This document shows, one piece after another, positions 38,437 through 47,654 of a stretch of 64,000 nt of DNA (position 1 is the stretch's first letter; every line of letters starts with the position of its first letter). Made by a program: the position numbers and the translations under genes. Source of the DNA: Deltaproteobacteria bacterium (GTDB lineage Bacteria > Bdellovibrionota > JAJCYS01); the NCBI GenBank assembly GCA_029262815.1, contig JAJCYS010000004.1, positions 124,001 to 188,000 on the forward strand, written 5' to 3'. The notes below the pieces were generated by a model. That model saw nothing but the letters and a program-made list of their open reading frames with translations, searched no databases and was not told the origin of the DNA.

Positions 38437-39730
38437 CCTCATTGTGGTCGGAAAAGCGCTTCCAGGATTACTAAGTGCTGCATTCTTAAGTCAATGTGGT
38501 TACAAAGTCCTCGTCGTTTCGGACCCAGGACCTTATCCCTGTTCACCCATTTTTCCATTTGTTGGGTGGGCTTCTGATGATTTATGGAGCTATGTTTGGA
38601 AGCGCTTAGGACACATTCCAAACTCAAGTCAGGTCATCCGAAAAAAAGCATTGGATCCTGCTTTTACATGGGTTTCAACCGAACACACTCTAACCTTTCA
38701 ACACACATTTGAAACACAAGATGTTCTTCTGGCACATAATAGCTTTCTGCCGGATAAATTTGAACAAACACTCAACACCCTCAAACACTTATACCGTGAA
38801 GATCAATCGTTTTTAATTCATACACTCTGGCAACAATTCAATAGGGGCTCTCTTGAATTAGCACCTTCAATTCTCAATCAGATGCGACACGAAAACCTTT
38901 ATACAGAAAAAAACAAACCACCGAATACGCCATTGCTAAAAGCTGTTTCTAACTTACTGGGGTTACAAAAAGATACGCCCTTATCAGCGCCTTTGTTTTA
39001 CACCCTGTGTCATCCGAAGTCTCTTGTTGCTCAAGGAGGCTCTCTCTCTTTGGTAAATTGGCTGTTTAATATCATCAAAAAGTTTAATGGCACAATCTTA
39101 AATAACACTCATGTGACAGAACTTTTATTTGATCACTCTGAGGCAAAAGGGGTAGTTTGTGATTTCCCTCATGGGGCGTTATCTGGAGGTACTCTTTTGA
39201 TAAACACAAGCCACGAAAATTTAAGACCTATCATACCTCCGCCTTTTTGCACCGGATTAAATGCTCATTCTAGAAGTTTCAGTGTGCCTGACTGGGTTGC
39301 GCATACGACCTATTTTTCTGAAGTCGACATAGACAACCTCATTAAAAAACAAATCCATTTCCCGGTGCTAATCGCATCGGATCGTTATAAATATAACGGA
39401 TCTGTCATCAATCTATCGGGACGAACCTACTTATTATCAAACAAGCCGCCCCCCCAAGAACTTCAACCACTCCTTCAATCCGTGGGCATTAATAAAATCA
39501 CAAAAGATCTCACACAACGTCTATCATTTCACAATCATGGCATTACAGAATTTAAAAATATTAGATATTCTATGACTCTAGGGTCTTGCGAAAATGGGAT
39601 CGATAGTGCTTTATTGCAAGGCCTTAGTGTTACAAATTGGGCAAAACGACAGTTCGCACGAAAAACATCAGCAAGGAAGGCTGCATTTGAGCATCATCGA
39701 TTCAACCATCAGTCCACACATTCTCGCTGA
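38429..39730 (+). CDS. Putative FAD/NAD(P)-binding protein of unknown specificity
   Basis: N-terminal Rossmann pattern MFDLIVVGKALPGLLSAAFLSQCGYKVLVVS. Coupled to purN. Confidence 0.5.
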   Translation: MFDLIVVGKALPGLLSAAFLSQCGYKVLVVSDPGPYPCSPIFPFVGWASDDLWSYVWKRLGHIPNSSQVIRKKALDPAFTWVSTEHTLTFQHTFETQDVLLAHNSFLPDKFEQTLNTLKHLYREDQSFLIHTLWQQFNRGSLELAPSILNQMRHENLYTEKNKPPNTPLLKAVSNLLGLQKDTPLSAPLFYTLCHPKSLVAQGGSLSLVNWLFNIIKKFNGTILNNTHVTELLFDHSEAKGVVCDFPHGALSGGTLLINTSHENLRPIIPPPFCTGLNAHSRSFSVPDWVAHTTYFSEVDIDNLIKKQIHFPVLIASDRYKYNGSVINLSGRTYLLSNKPPPQELQPLLQSVGINKITKDLTQRLSFHNHGITEFKNIRYSMTLGSCENGIDSALLQGLSVTNWAKRQFARKTSARKAAFEHHRFNHQSTHSR

Positions 39731-40769
39731 CCCACCTGAGGCCTTTTGGCTTATTCGGTTCAGTAGCCTAGGGGATGTTATTGTCATGAGCACTGTTGTG
39801 GAGTGGCTACATAAAACATACCCCAAAACTCCGATATTTTTTATTACTCGAAAAATGTATGCAAACATTTATGAAGAAGACAAGCGTATAAAACAAGTAT
39901 TTGCCTGGAGAAACCGATCGAACACTTCCTTTTTGAAGTTTATAAAAAACGAACTCAAACCACACATACAAAAACATAAAGGGGTCTTCGTTGATTTGCA
40001 TAATTCAAGACGAAGCAAAGGCCTCAGATTATTATTACCACTGCCTACACTTTACGCAGTAAACAAACACAGATTAAAACGTCTCTTATTATCAAAATTA
40101 AAATTAAATCTTCTTAAGAGTCGAATGCCACTCTGCCAAGAAGCGGTCCATGGCCTTAAAAACAAATTAGGACATTCAACAGCTTTCACCTCAGGAATAG
40201 TTAAACCCATCATCCATAGCGCTCAGGCTATGCCTGATTTCCTTAAACTCAAGTTGACAGACTCTAAACAACATATCGGGATCATCCCCAGTGCAGCCTG
40301 GTTAGGAAAACGTTGGCCTAGTGCAAATTATATCGAACTCATTAAGCAGATCCATAAGCGTTCTAAATTTCAATGTCTTGTATTTGGCGGACCAGATGAC
40401 CAATTTTGCACAGACATCGCTAAACGATCTCATGCCATTGATCTCACTGGCAAATTGAGTATTCCAGAAGTGGCAACTACAATGAAAAGTATGTGCCGAG
40501 CGGTTATTGGAAATGATACAGGATTAATCCATTTAGCCAACGCTTCTGATACACCGACATGTGTTATTTACGGCCCTACATCTACTGAAATGGGCTATGA
40601 ACCCATTGACCAACGAAGCATCACTATTGGACTCCCCTTGTGGTGCAGACCCTGTTCACACACGGGTTACGCTGCGTGTATTCGCTTTGGAAAACGACCG
40701 TGCTTGAATGATTTGTCACCTGAATTCGTGTTCGAACAATGCAAAAAGTCCTGGAAGTGGTTATGCTAG
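39687..40769 (+). CDS. Glycosyltransferase family 9 (heptosyltransferase-like)
   Basis: IRFSSLGDVIVMSTVVEWLHKTYP, GIIPSAAWLGKRWPSANYIELI, GNDTGLIHLANASDTPTCVIYGPTSTEMGYEP. Probable TTG start at 39687 preceded by AAGGAAGG. Confidence 0.88.
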   Translation: MSIIDSTISPHILADPPEAFWLIRFSSLGDVIVMSTVVEWLHKTYPKTPIFFITRKMYANIYEEDKRIKQVFAWRNRSNTSFLKFIKNELKPHIQKHKGVFVDLHNSRRSKGLRLLLPLPTLYAVNKHRLKRLLLSKLKLNLLKSRMPLCQEAVHGLKNKLGHSTAFTSGIVKPIIHSAQAMPDFLKLKLTDSKQHIGIIPSAAWLGKRWPSANYIELIKQIHKRSKFQCLVFGGPDDQFCTDIAKRSHAIDLTGKLSIPEVATTMKSMCRAVIGNDTGLIHLANASDTPTCVIYGPTSTEMGYEPIDQRSITIGLPLWCRPCSHTGYAACIRFGKRPCLNDLSPEFVFEQCKKSWKWLC

Positions 40770-42076
40770 ACATTATTCAACTGTTGTATCGTATTTTGTT
40801 TAGACCTATTGCTTGGATTCTTGGTCTGATCCTTATGCCATTCTCTGAAAAACTATGGCAGTTATACAAAAAATGGAAAACCTTCCCAGCCGAACTTAGA
40901 GCCGCTTCTACGAAACATGAACTCATTCATTGCAACATGCGTATTTGGATTCATGCAGCAAGCATTGGTGAGTTTGAAAGTGTGTGTTGGATCGTTGAAG
41001 ATATTCTCAAACACGCCCAAAAGAGTGTGCTTGTCACTTACTCATCACCCTCCCTTGGGAACCATCTCGACCATAAAAAACATTTGGTCAATCATCCGCG
41101 ATTTGCAAAGGTGTTTTTCCCTTTAGATAACTACAAACGCCTTCGTCAAATTCGAAGAACCTACACACCCACTCACTTCATTCTCTTGCAATACGATACC
41201 TGGCCAAATTTAATGACCTGCGTGACTGAGAGCATCCCAGCACGTATTATGCTAAATTTTGCGCCTCCACCTGAAAAAGGAATCATCAATCATCTCAAAC
41301 TTTCGTATCTTCATAAAGTGTTAAACAAGTTCACCTATATCCACCAATGCGAAGAAGCACCAGAACGCCCTCTTCTTTCACCTGAGCTTAGCTTGACTCA
41401 TTTTTCACCTCACACACGATGGGTAACCGTCAACTCTGCAAGTAGCACAGATACGCTACCCTCTTCAACAGATCCCTTTTTAAGGCTTATTGGCGGCAAT
41501 GTTTACCTGAGTGATAGTCACTTTTTATCTGCTTTGTTTAATTATATTGCGCCTCTTCATTATCAGCTGGTTTGGACACCACATGAAACACACAGTAAAA
41601 ATATTAAAGCGATAGAAAAACAACTTCAAAAACTGTGTCTACGATATTCGATTCCTTATAGAACAGCTGACAAAGCTTCAACTGTAACATCAGATCATCA
41701 TCCAGGTGTTGTGCTCATCACGGGTTTTGGTTTTTTACAAGAACTCTACAAATTTGCACATTTAGCGTATGTAGGGGGCGGATATAATCGCAAAGGGATA
41801 CACAATGTAATTGAGCCTCTCTCTTGGGGGTGCCCGATTGTTTCGGGTCCCTTTATCGATAGACAGCCTGTTGCTCGATGGGCAGTCAAAATGGGATTTT
41901 TAAAAACAGGCAACGAAAATCCTGAATCTTTTCATCCTATACTTGCTGAGTATTTTGCGATGGGACCGAAACACGAATTGTTGCGAAATCGCATCACTCA
42001 GATGCAACTTCAAATGCGAAAACGTGCTCGTGACATTCCGAATCATTTACCAATTTACAAAGATCCTCAATCTTGA
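40739..42076 (+). CDS. waaA: 3-deoxy-D-manno-octulosonic acid (Kdo) transferase-like
   Basis: IWIHAASIGEFESVCWIVEDIL, LVTYSSPSL, FILLQYDTWPNLM, LAYVGGGYNRKGIHNVIEPLSWGCPIVSGP. Follows a GT9 gene. Confidence 0.78.
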   Translation: MQKVLEVVMLDIIQLLYRILFRPIAWILGLILMPFSEKLWQLYKKWKTFPAELRAASTKHELIHCNMRIWIHAASIGEFESVCWIVEDILKHAQKSVLVTYSSPSLGNHLDHKKHLVNHPRFAKVFFPLDNYKRLRQIRRTYTPTHFILLQYDTWPNLMTCVTESIPARIMLNFAPPPEKGIINHLKLSYLHKVLNKFTYIHQCEEAPERPLLSPELSLTHFSPHTRWVTVNSASSTDTLPSSTDPFLRLIGGNVYLSDSHFLSALFNYIAPLHYQLVWTPHETHSKNIKAIEKQLQKLCLRYSIPYRTADKASTVTSDHHPGVVLITGFGFLQELYKFAHLAYVGGGYNRKGIHNVIEPLSWGCPIVSGPFIDRQPVARWAVKMGFLKTGNENPESFHPILAEYFAMGPKHELLRNRITQMQLQMRKRARDIPNHLPIYKDPQS

Positions 42077-42081
42077 TGAGA

Positions 42082-43185
42082 TTAAAGGTCTCGGCCTGAT
42101 CTATAAAGTTGCTTATACGGCATCTTCTCTCGTGCGTTCTGGATGCGCTTAATCGCAAGGCAATCAGCCGCTTGAGAGGTAGACATATTTTCTTTCATTG
42201 CCATATCGTAAATTGATTTCAAAGAGTCTCGAATTTTGTAAACAGCAGACTCTACGACGCGTGGCTCATGTTTTCCAAGCACTTCGTAGTAAACACTAAT
42301 CAGTCCCCCAGCATTAACACAGTAATCTGGGGCATACAATATTTCACGTTTATATAGTGCCTCACCATGCCGGTCTTCTTTGAGCTGATTATTGGCTGAA
42401 CCGACAATGGCCTTCACTTTAAGATCGTCTATCGTCGTGTCATCAATGACTGCACCTAATGCACAAGGCGAATAAATATCTACATCAAGCCCCAAAATTT
42501 CCTCATTGGAAACCACCTCAATCGATGGGAAAGTCTCGCACAATGCTTCAATACGTGAAGGTTCAATATCGGCGATAAAAACTTTGGCGCCGTTTTCGAC
42601 TAAATGCTTAACGAGCACCTTGCCCACATGGCCAACTCCTTGGACAGCCACAGAAATACCTTTCAAGCTGTCAGTACCATTGATCACCTGAAGCGTAGCC
42701 AAAATACCTTCGTAAACACCCAGAGCAGTATAGGGGCTAGGATCACCGCTACCGCCTTTTTGAGCAGGGCCACCCACAACGTGCTCGGTTTCTTTCATCA
42801 CCCAGGACATATCTTGCACACCAGTGCCCAAATCTTCAGCAGTAATATACCGTCCACCCAAGGAGTCGACATATTGGCCAAACATTCGAAACAACCCTTC
42901 ATGTTTGTCAGTTTTGGAGTCTCCGATGATAACGGCTTTACCCCCGCCTAAATTGATACCAGCCAATGAAGCCTTGTAAGTCATCCCCCGAGAAAGACGT
43001 AAAACATCCTCCAAAGCCTCTTCCATAGTATCGTAAGGCCTCATACGACAGCCGCCTAAGGCTGGACCTAGCGTCGTATCGTGGATGGCAATAATCGAAA
43101 ATAATCCTGTACTTTCATCGTTGCATACAACCAGCTGTTCATGACCATTTCTAGATAGCCGTTTTCTCAAGCTCATCGTTGACAT
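42082..43185 (-). CDS. Glu/Leu/Phe/Val dehydrogenase family (leucine dehydrogenase-like)
   Basis: GPALGGCRMRPYDTMEEALEDVLRLSRGMTYKASLAGINLGGGKAVIIGD, TAEDLGTG, GVAVQGVGHVGKVL-like Rossmann motif. Confidence 0.9.
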   Translation of the reverse strand: MSTMSLRKRLSRNGHEQLVVCNDESTGLFSIIAIHDTTLGPALGGCRMRPYDTMEEALEDVLRLSRGMTYKASLAGINLGGGKAVIIGDSKTDKHEGLFRMFGQYVDSLGGRYITAEDLGTGVQDMSWVMKETEHVVGGPAQKGGSGDPSPYTALGVYEGILATLQVINGTDSLKGISVAVQGVGHVGKVLVKHLVENGAKVFIADIEPSRIEALCETFPSIEVVSNEEILGLDVDIYSPCALGAVIDDTTIDDLKVKAIVGSANNQLKEDRHGEALYKREILYAPDYCVNAGGLISVYYEVLGKHEPRVVESAVYKIRDSLKSIYDMAMKENMSTSQAADCLAIKRIQNAREKMPYKQLYRSGRDL

Positions 43186-43238
43186 AACACTGATGCCCCT
43201 AGTTTTTCCCCTGTAGGGAGTTAATTATTTTTTGAGGA

Positions 43239-43325
43239 TGGTACCGGAGGTCGGACTCGAACCGACACAGAGTCGCCCCTACAGGATTTTGAATCCTGCG
43301 TGTCTACCAATTTCACCACTCCGGC
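43239..43325 (-). tRNA. tRNA-Leu (CAA)
   Basis: GCCGGAGTGGTGAAATTGGTAGACACGCAGGATTCAAAATCCTGTAGGGGCGACTCTGTGTCGGTTCGAGTCCGACCTCCGGTACCA. Long variable arm, anticodon loop TTCAAAA, encoded CCA. Confidence 0.95.
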
Positions 43326-43471
43326 TCTATTTGGTTCCCCAGTATACTGAATGATTCGCCATAAAGAAATAGATACTATTATTCGAATCCAGAGAACGTC
43401 TCAAAGAAAGATCCAAGAGTTCCCTTGAAAAAAGAGGAATTTTGTGGCGAAATGAGAACGGTCAAAGGGTT

Positions 43472-43547
43472 GGGGCTGTAGCTCAGTTGGTAGAGCGCTT
43501 CAATGGCATTGAAGAGGCCATCGGTTCGATTCCGTTCAGCTCCACCA
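43472..43547 (+). tRNA. tRNA-Ala (GGC)
   Basis: GGGGCTGTAGCTCAGTTGGTAGAGCGCTTCAATGGCATTGAAGAGGCCATCGGTTCGATTCCGTTCAGCTCCACCA. Anticodon GGC, encoded CCA. Confidence 0.96.
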
Positions 43548-43700
43548 GCCTTCGTTGTTTGCTAGCGCAAAAAGCTTCGTCCTGCCCTCCGGTAGCTTTA
43601 GCGTAGGACGGGCTGGCTTCGCCAGTCACTAAAAATCGTCATTGCGGAGGAGGCTCTACGCCGACGAAGCAATCTCACTCGACATGCGCAGCGTGAGCGG
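43548..43700. repeat. Cluster of intergenic palindromic/REP-like sequences downstream of tRNA-Ala
   Basis: ctggc-ttc-gccag hairpin, cgtcc...ggacg arms, and cgtcattgcggagg...cgacgaagcaatctca. The last 16-mer recurs at 59036-59051. Confidence 0.55.
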
Positions 43701-43864
43701 GGATCCATGACTCTGTATAATTAACTGTGGCTGTCCAATCGATGAAAGTAAACAACCCCTTAACAAGATTTTTTAGAAATGGGTCTATACGGTGGATACC
43801 AAAAGTGCATTATTTAAGGATATAATCAAGTGGTTTAAACGCCCAATTTAGATCTCATCAATAT

Positions 43865-44578
43865 TTAATTCAGATAGGCAATTGAGTGGAGCTGATCTTC
43901 ATTGATCGAAATACCTTCAAGCTCTTCTTTAATTAAATCTTCTTTTTTGAATTGAGATATTTGTCGAATGACTGATTCTGTTGTAGTGCCTAAGAAACAA
44001 GCCATCTCACGACGAGAAAGTTTAAAATTAATGAATTCTTTTCCATCACGAATAATCACGCCGTACTGCTCTTTCAGCGCAATCAAAAATTCTGCAAGAC
44101 GTTCCCTAAGCGACGCATCAACAAAACTAAGAAGTCGGTCCTCGGAATCCCTTAAATCTCGAGACATTTTGCTTAGCAAAGCTTGGGGCAAATTCTCATC
44201 GCGATTGATCAACATATCAATGTAAGTTTTGGGAATAAAGCAAACGGCTGCATCTTCTACAACCTTGGCAGAAGCCGAATATGGCTCTTTTGAAAACAAT
44301 GATCGATACCCAAGCAAATCCCCCGAAACCACAAAACGAACGATGACACTGTGATCATTGAGCCCAAAGCGAATGAGTTTGATTCGTCCCGAATGAACAC
44401 AGTAAAGACCTTTAGGTTGATCTCCTTTATAAAAAATCGTTTGACCTTTTTTATAACTTCGGTGAATAAGGGATGATTCCAAAAAAGAAATATTTTTGTC
44501 GCTCAAACACGAAAACAAACTTTTTTTAAAACTCGTACAATTCGTACAATGAGGAATATCGCATTTGCCCCTACCCAT
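43865..44578 (-). CDS. Crp/Fnr-family transcriptional regulator with N-terminal Cys cluster
   Basis: CDIPHCTNCTSFKKSLFSC, cyclic-nucleotide-binding fold KGQTIFYKGDQPKGLYCVHSGRIKL, GDLLGY, VCFIP, C-terminal HTH LSRREMACFLGTTTESVIRQISQF. Confidence 0.93.
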   Translation of the reverse strand: MGRGKCDIPHCTNCTSFKKSLFSCLSDKNISFLESSLIHRSYKKGQTIFYKGDQPKGLYCVHSGRIKLIRFGLNDHSVIVRFVVSGDLLGYRSLFSKEPYSASAKVVEDAAVCFIPKTYIDMLINRDENLPQALLSKMSRDLRDSEDRLLSFVDASLRERLAEFLIALKEQYGVIIRDGKEFINFKLSRREMACFLGTTTESVIRQISQFKKEDLIKEELEGISINEDQLHSIAYLN

Positions 44579-44694
44579 AGACCATCAACCTAACATAAAG
44601 TGATTCAAGGCGCAAAATTAGAAATTGTGAACAAAATCATGTAAATTTGCTGTTCATATTGCTACGTATGGTTTATAAACGAGTTGTATTCACG

Positions 44695-45864
44695 ATGGAT
44701 AGATATCAGCGACAAATTTCATTGCCAGAAATAGGTGCTCAAGGCCAAACGCAGCTTAAGCAAACACGCATTTTGTGCGTAGGCGCCGGAGGACTCGGAT
44801 CACCAGCCTTACTATACTTAGCAGCTGCTGGCATTGGAGAATTGGGCATTATTGACGGCGATACGGTAGAGCTTTCCAACTTACAACGCCAAGTCCTATT
44901 CAATACCCGTGATAATGGAAAACACAAATCACATGTGGCCAAAGATAGATTACAGGCCCTCAACTCGGACGTTACTATTCAATGTTACCCTGAAAGGCTC
45001 TCCCCAAAAAATGCGATCCAAGTCATGGAAAATTACGACATCATTCTCGATGGTACAGATAACTTTGCCTCGAAATTTTTAATCAACGACGCTGCTGTCC
45101 AACTCGATTTACCTGTTGTTTATGGATCTATTTCTCAATTTGAAGGTCGTGCATCTGTTTTTTGGGCCAAGAAAGGACCGTGCTACAGATGTTTGTATGC
45201 CACTCTCCCTAAGACCGCTATTCAAAATTGTGCTGAAGCTGGCGTATTGGGAGCTGTAGCTGGTATCATCGGTTGCATCCAAGCCACTGAGGCCATCAAG
45301 CTTGCATTACACCTTCAGCCACGCACGGAGAGTTTTCAACAGGTGGCATCTCTCAAACCTCTTATTGGTAATTTATTAATACTTGATGCCAAGACGATGC
45401 ACATAGAAAATTTCAAAATATCCAAACAACCATCCTGCGCAGTCTGCTCCCAACACCCCACAATCACCTCACTCGATGAAGCGAACTATCCTGACTGTTG
45501 CGCTCTAGATATACCCTTGCCAATAGATTTTGAACTCAATGTTCATGAAATTTCTAACAGAGGTCATGTAGAGTTAATTGACGTCAGAGAATCAAACGAA
45601 TGGAAACTTGAACACATCCCAGGTGCTCAAAATATTCCTTTATCATCCCTCACCTCGCAGTCAGAGCTCACATTGGATCCCGAAAAAAAATACGTCCTTT
45701 ATTGCCAGAGCGGCAAAAGAAGTCAACAAGCCGCCAAAATTATGATTCAAAAGGGGTTCAATCATCTTCAACACATTTCTGGCGGCATGATTCAATGGAA
45801 AATATTCAATTCAAAATCTGAATATTCCATTCATGAAATGCTCGAGCAAAATCCGACTCCGTAA
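44695..45864 (+). CDS. MoeB/ThiF-type adenylyltransferase with C-terminal rhodanese domain
   Basis: YQRQISLPEIGAQGQTQLKQTRILCVGAGGLGSPALLYLAAAGIGELGIIDGD; CXXC pairs; VELIDVRESNEWKLEHIPGAQNIPL...YVLYCQSGKRSQQAA. Confidence 0.94.
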   Translation: MDRYQRQISLPEIGAQGQTQLKQTRILCVGAGGLGSPALLYLAAAGIGELGIIDGDTVELSNLQRQVLFNTRDNGKHKSHVAKDRLQALNSDVTIQCYPERLSPKNAIQVMENYDIILDGTDNFASKFLINDAAVQLDLPVVYGSISQFEGRASVFWAKKGPCYRCLYATLPKTAIQNCAEAGVLGAVAGIIGCIQATEAIKLALHLQPRTESFQQVASLKPLIGNLLILDAKTMHIENFKISKQPSCAVCSQHPTITSLDEANYPDCCALDIPLPIDFELNVHEISNRGHVELIDVRESNEWKLEHIPGAQNIPLSSLTSQSELTLDPEKKYVLYCQSGKRSQQAAKIMIQKGFNHLQHISGGMIQWKIFNSKSEYSIHEMLEQNPTP

Positions 45865-46237
45865 TTATACCCACTAATTTATCTTCGTGAACGACAGGCA
45901 AACATCCGTACTTATGGTCGGTTAGCTTTTGTGCTGCCACCTTTAAAGAGGTATCTGGCGAAACAGTCTCAACTTCTCGCTCCATAATCTCTTCTATATT
46001 TATGTGTTCATACATCCTGTTCTCTTTGTGTTTATCCAGTTCCGCTAATTTTGAAACAGCCAACTTAAGAAAATCTCGATGCGTCACCAGTCCAACTAAT
46101 TTGTTGTCGTCATCAACAACTGGCACATGCCTGACAGCTCGCCAAGTCATCAGCTCCTCAAAAGCCCTCATATTATGATCTACCAACAAAGTAAAAACAT
46201 CTGAAGTCATCAAGTCTTCAACTAAGGGTTCCTTCAT
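45806..46237 (-). CDS. CBS-domain pair protein
   Basis: VEDLMTSDVFTLLVDHNM...VRHVPVVDDDNKLVGLVTHRDFLK...IEEIMEREVETVSPDTSLKVAAQKLTDHKYGCLPVVHEDKLVGIITESDFA. Confidence 0.92.
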   Translation of the reverse strand: MKEPLVEDLMTSDVFTLLVDHNMRAFEELMTWRAVRHVPVVDDDNKLVGLVTHRDFLKLAVSKLAELDKHKENRMYEHINIEEIMEREVETVSPDTSLKVAAQKLTDHKYGCLPVVHEDKLVGIITESDFARAFHEWNIQILN

Positions 46238-46623
46238 ACTACACCTCCAACATTATTTTCAATTTTGATTCGACTTTCTTTAAGTCCACGTTTCCTCTCA
46301 TCAAAAATATCAACTTCCAATGAAAAACAACATTTTAAACCATCTTCAAGTGTAACCACTTCAGATACATTTTTTTCTGTTGACGTCTCAGATTCTAATT
46401 CAGCCACGGCATTTTTTGGAAATGCGACACAGATCGCCGAACCTTGTTCCCCATTGACCAATGACAAATGGGTCTCATCATTAGATAGTGAAACTCGATA
46501 GATAATCTTATTCCCATTTGGGAAATTTGTTTTGCCCATCAAAATATTATTTGACATTAAGACATGAAGTTCATCTTCTGTAATTCGAAATCTAACCTTG
46601 TTGTCTGACAGTCGAATATTCAT
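46234..46623 (-). CDS. Conserved hypothetical protein (DUF7009-like) in Moco operon
   Basis: MNIRLSDNKVRFRITEDELHVL... Tight spacing and overlap with the CBS gene and mobA. Confidence 0.5.
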   Translation of the reverse strand: MNIRLSDNKVRFRITEDELHVLMSNNILMGKTNFPNGNKIIYRVSLSNDETHLSLVNGEQGSAICVAFPKNAVAELESETSTEKNVSEVVTLEDGLKCCFSLEVDIFDERKRGLKESRIKIENNVGGVV

Positions 46624-46624
46624 A

Positions 46625-47260
46625 TTACCCTCTCTCCTGAATATATTTTTCCCATTGCTCAGGCGTATTCACATTTGAAAATAACACTTGCTCCTCTTGA
46701 GATAAAGTCAGCGACTGCACATGAAGGTGGCGTGTAACATTTCTAAAGGACCGGTCCGCTTGTTCCTTAGCATTCAATGCAGACATGAAACTCGCTTTGA
46801 CTTGCTCCGTTACACGAATTACAAGAGGTAAAAAGTGCTGCTCGAATAACACGACATCGGCTACTTCTGATTTCATTGCATTTTGGAGCAATCTATCGAA
46901 AAGTGACGGGTGAAGACACGGCATATCAACAGGAATAGCAAGTAAGAAGACTGGCAAATGATCTTGTTGCTCTATTGCATCTATCGTTGCAACAACACCA
47001 CACAGAGGCCCTTGATACAAAATAGGATCCGGCACTCTTCGGTTAGGCCCTTCTCCACCACTGATATAAATTTGTTTTAATGGTAAGGATGTCATCGAAA
47101 GAAGGCTGGTCGCACGATCAAGCAGAGTGCGTCCTTTAAACAAGAGCATAGTTTTATCCGTACCCATTCGCATTGAACGGCCACCCGCAAGGACGACACC
47201 ATAACAATTGGCTGTTTTAAAGTGAGCAGCCTTTGAGCCATTCACTTTTTCCGTCTTCAT
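46625..47260 (-). CDS. mobA: Molybdenum cofactor guanylyltransferase
   Basis: GVVLAGGRSMRMGTDKTMLLFKGRTLL, LLAIPVDMPCL. Confidence 0.9.
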   Translation of the reverse strand: MKTEKVNGSKAAHFKTANCYGVVLAGGRSMRMGTDKTMLLFKGRTLLDRATSLLSMTSLPLKQIYISGGEGPNRRVPDPILYQGPLCGVVATIDAIEQQDHLPVFLLAIPVDMPCLHPSLFDRLLQNAMKSEVADVVLFEQHFLPLVIRVTEQVKASFMSALNAKEQADRSFRNVTRHLHVQSLTLSQEEQVLFSNVNTPEQWEKYIQERG

Positions 47261-47651
47261 AATATTCCTTTTTCCAAATGGGTACTCTTTTCTTTATGGA
47301 CTCGATCACAAACCGACATGCTTCAAAAGCTTCGGCACGATGAGGTGACGATACACAAATGCCGACACTGGCATCCCCTACCTTTAAATTCCCCCGCGCT
47401 ACAAAAATAGTAATTTTTAAAGCTTCACCCCATTTTTGACGTGCTTCGGACCCGATTTCTTGCAGGGTTTTTTCAACGATTGATTGAAAAAGATCATAAT
47501 GAATGTATGCTACTTTTTTCCCTTCATTATGATTTCGCACCACACCAAAAAACAGTGTTTGAGCCCCATGCGTCGGATGGTCCAAGTTTTTACAAAATTC
47601 ATGGGTCTGTACTGGACCATCTATAACCTGTACAAACATATTACTGCACAT
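47217..47651 (-). CDS. moaE: Molybdopterin synthase catalytic subunit
   Basis: THGAQTLFFGVVRNHNEGKKVAYIHYDLFQSI, ARGNLKVGDASVGICVSSPHRAEAFEACRFVIESIKKRVPIWKKEYYEDGKSEW. Confidence 0.93.
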   Translation of the reverse strand: MCSNMFVQVIDGPVQTHEFCKNLDHPTHGAQTLFFGVVRNHNEGKKVAYIHYDLFQSIVEKTLQEIGSEARQKWGEALKITIFVARGNLKVGDASVGICVSSPHRAEAFEACRFVIESIKKRVPIWKKEYYEDGKSEWLKGCSL

Positions 47652-47654
47652 GAA

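Noticed and set aside
44579-44694. Search for a second FNR-type box in the fnr-like/moeB-like intergenic region
   Set aside because: No TGAT-N4-ATCA-like palindrome found by eye; autoregulation not supported.
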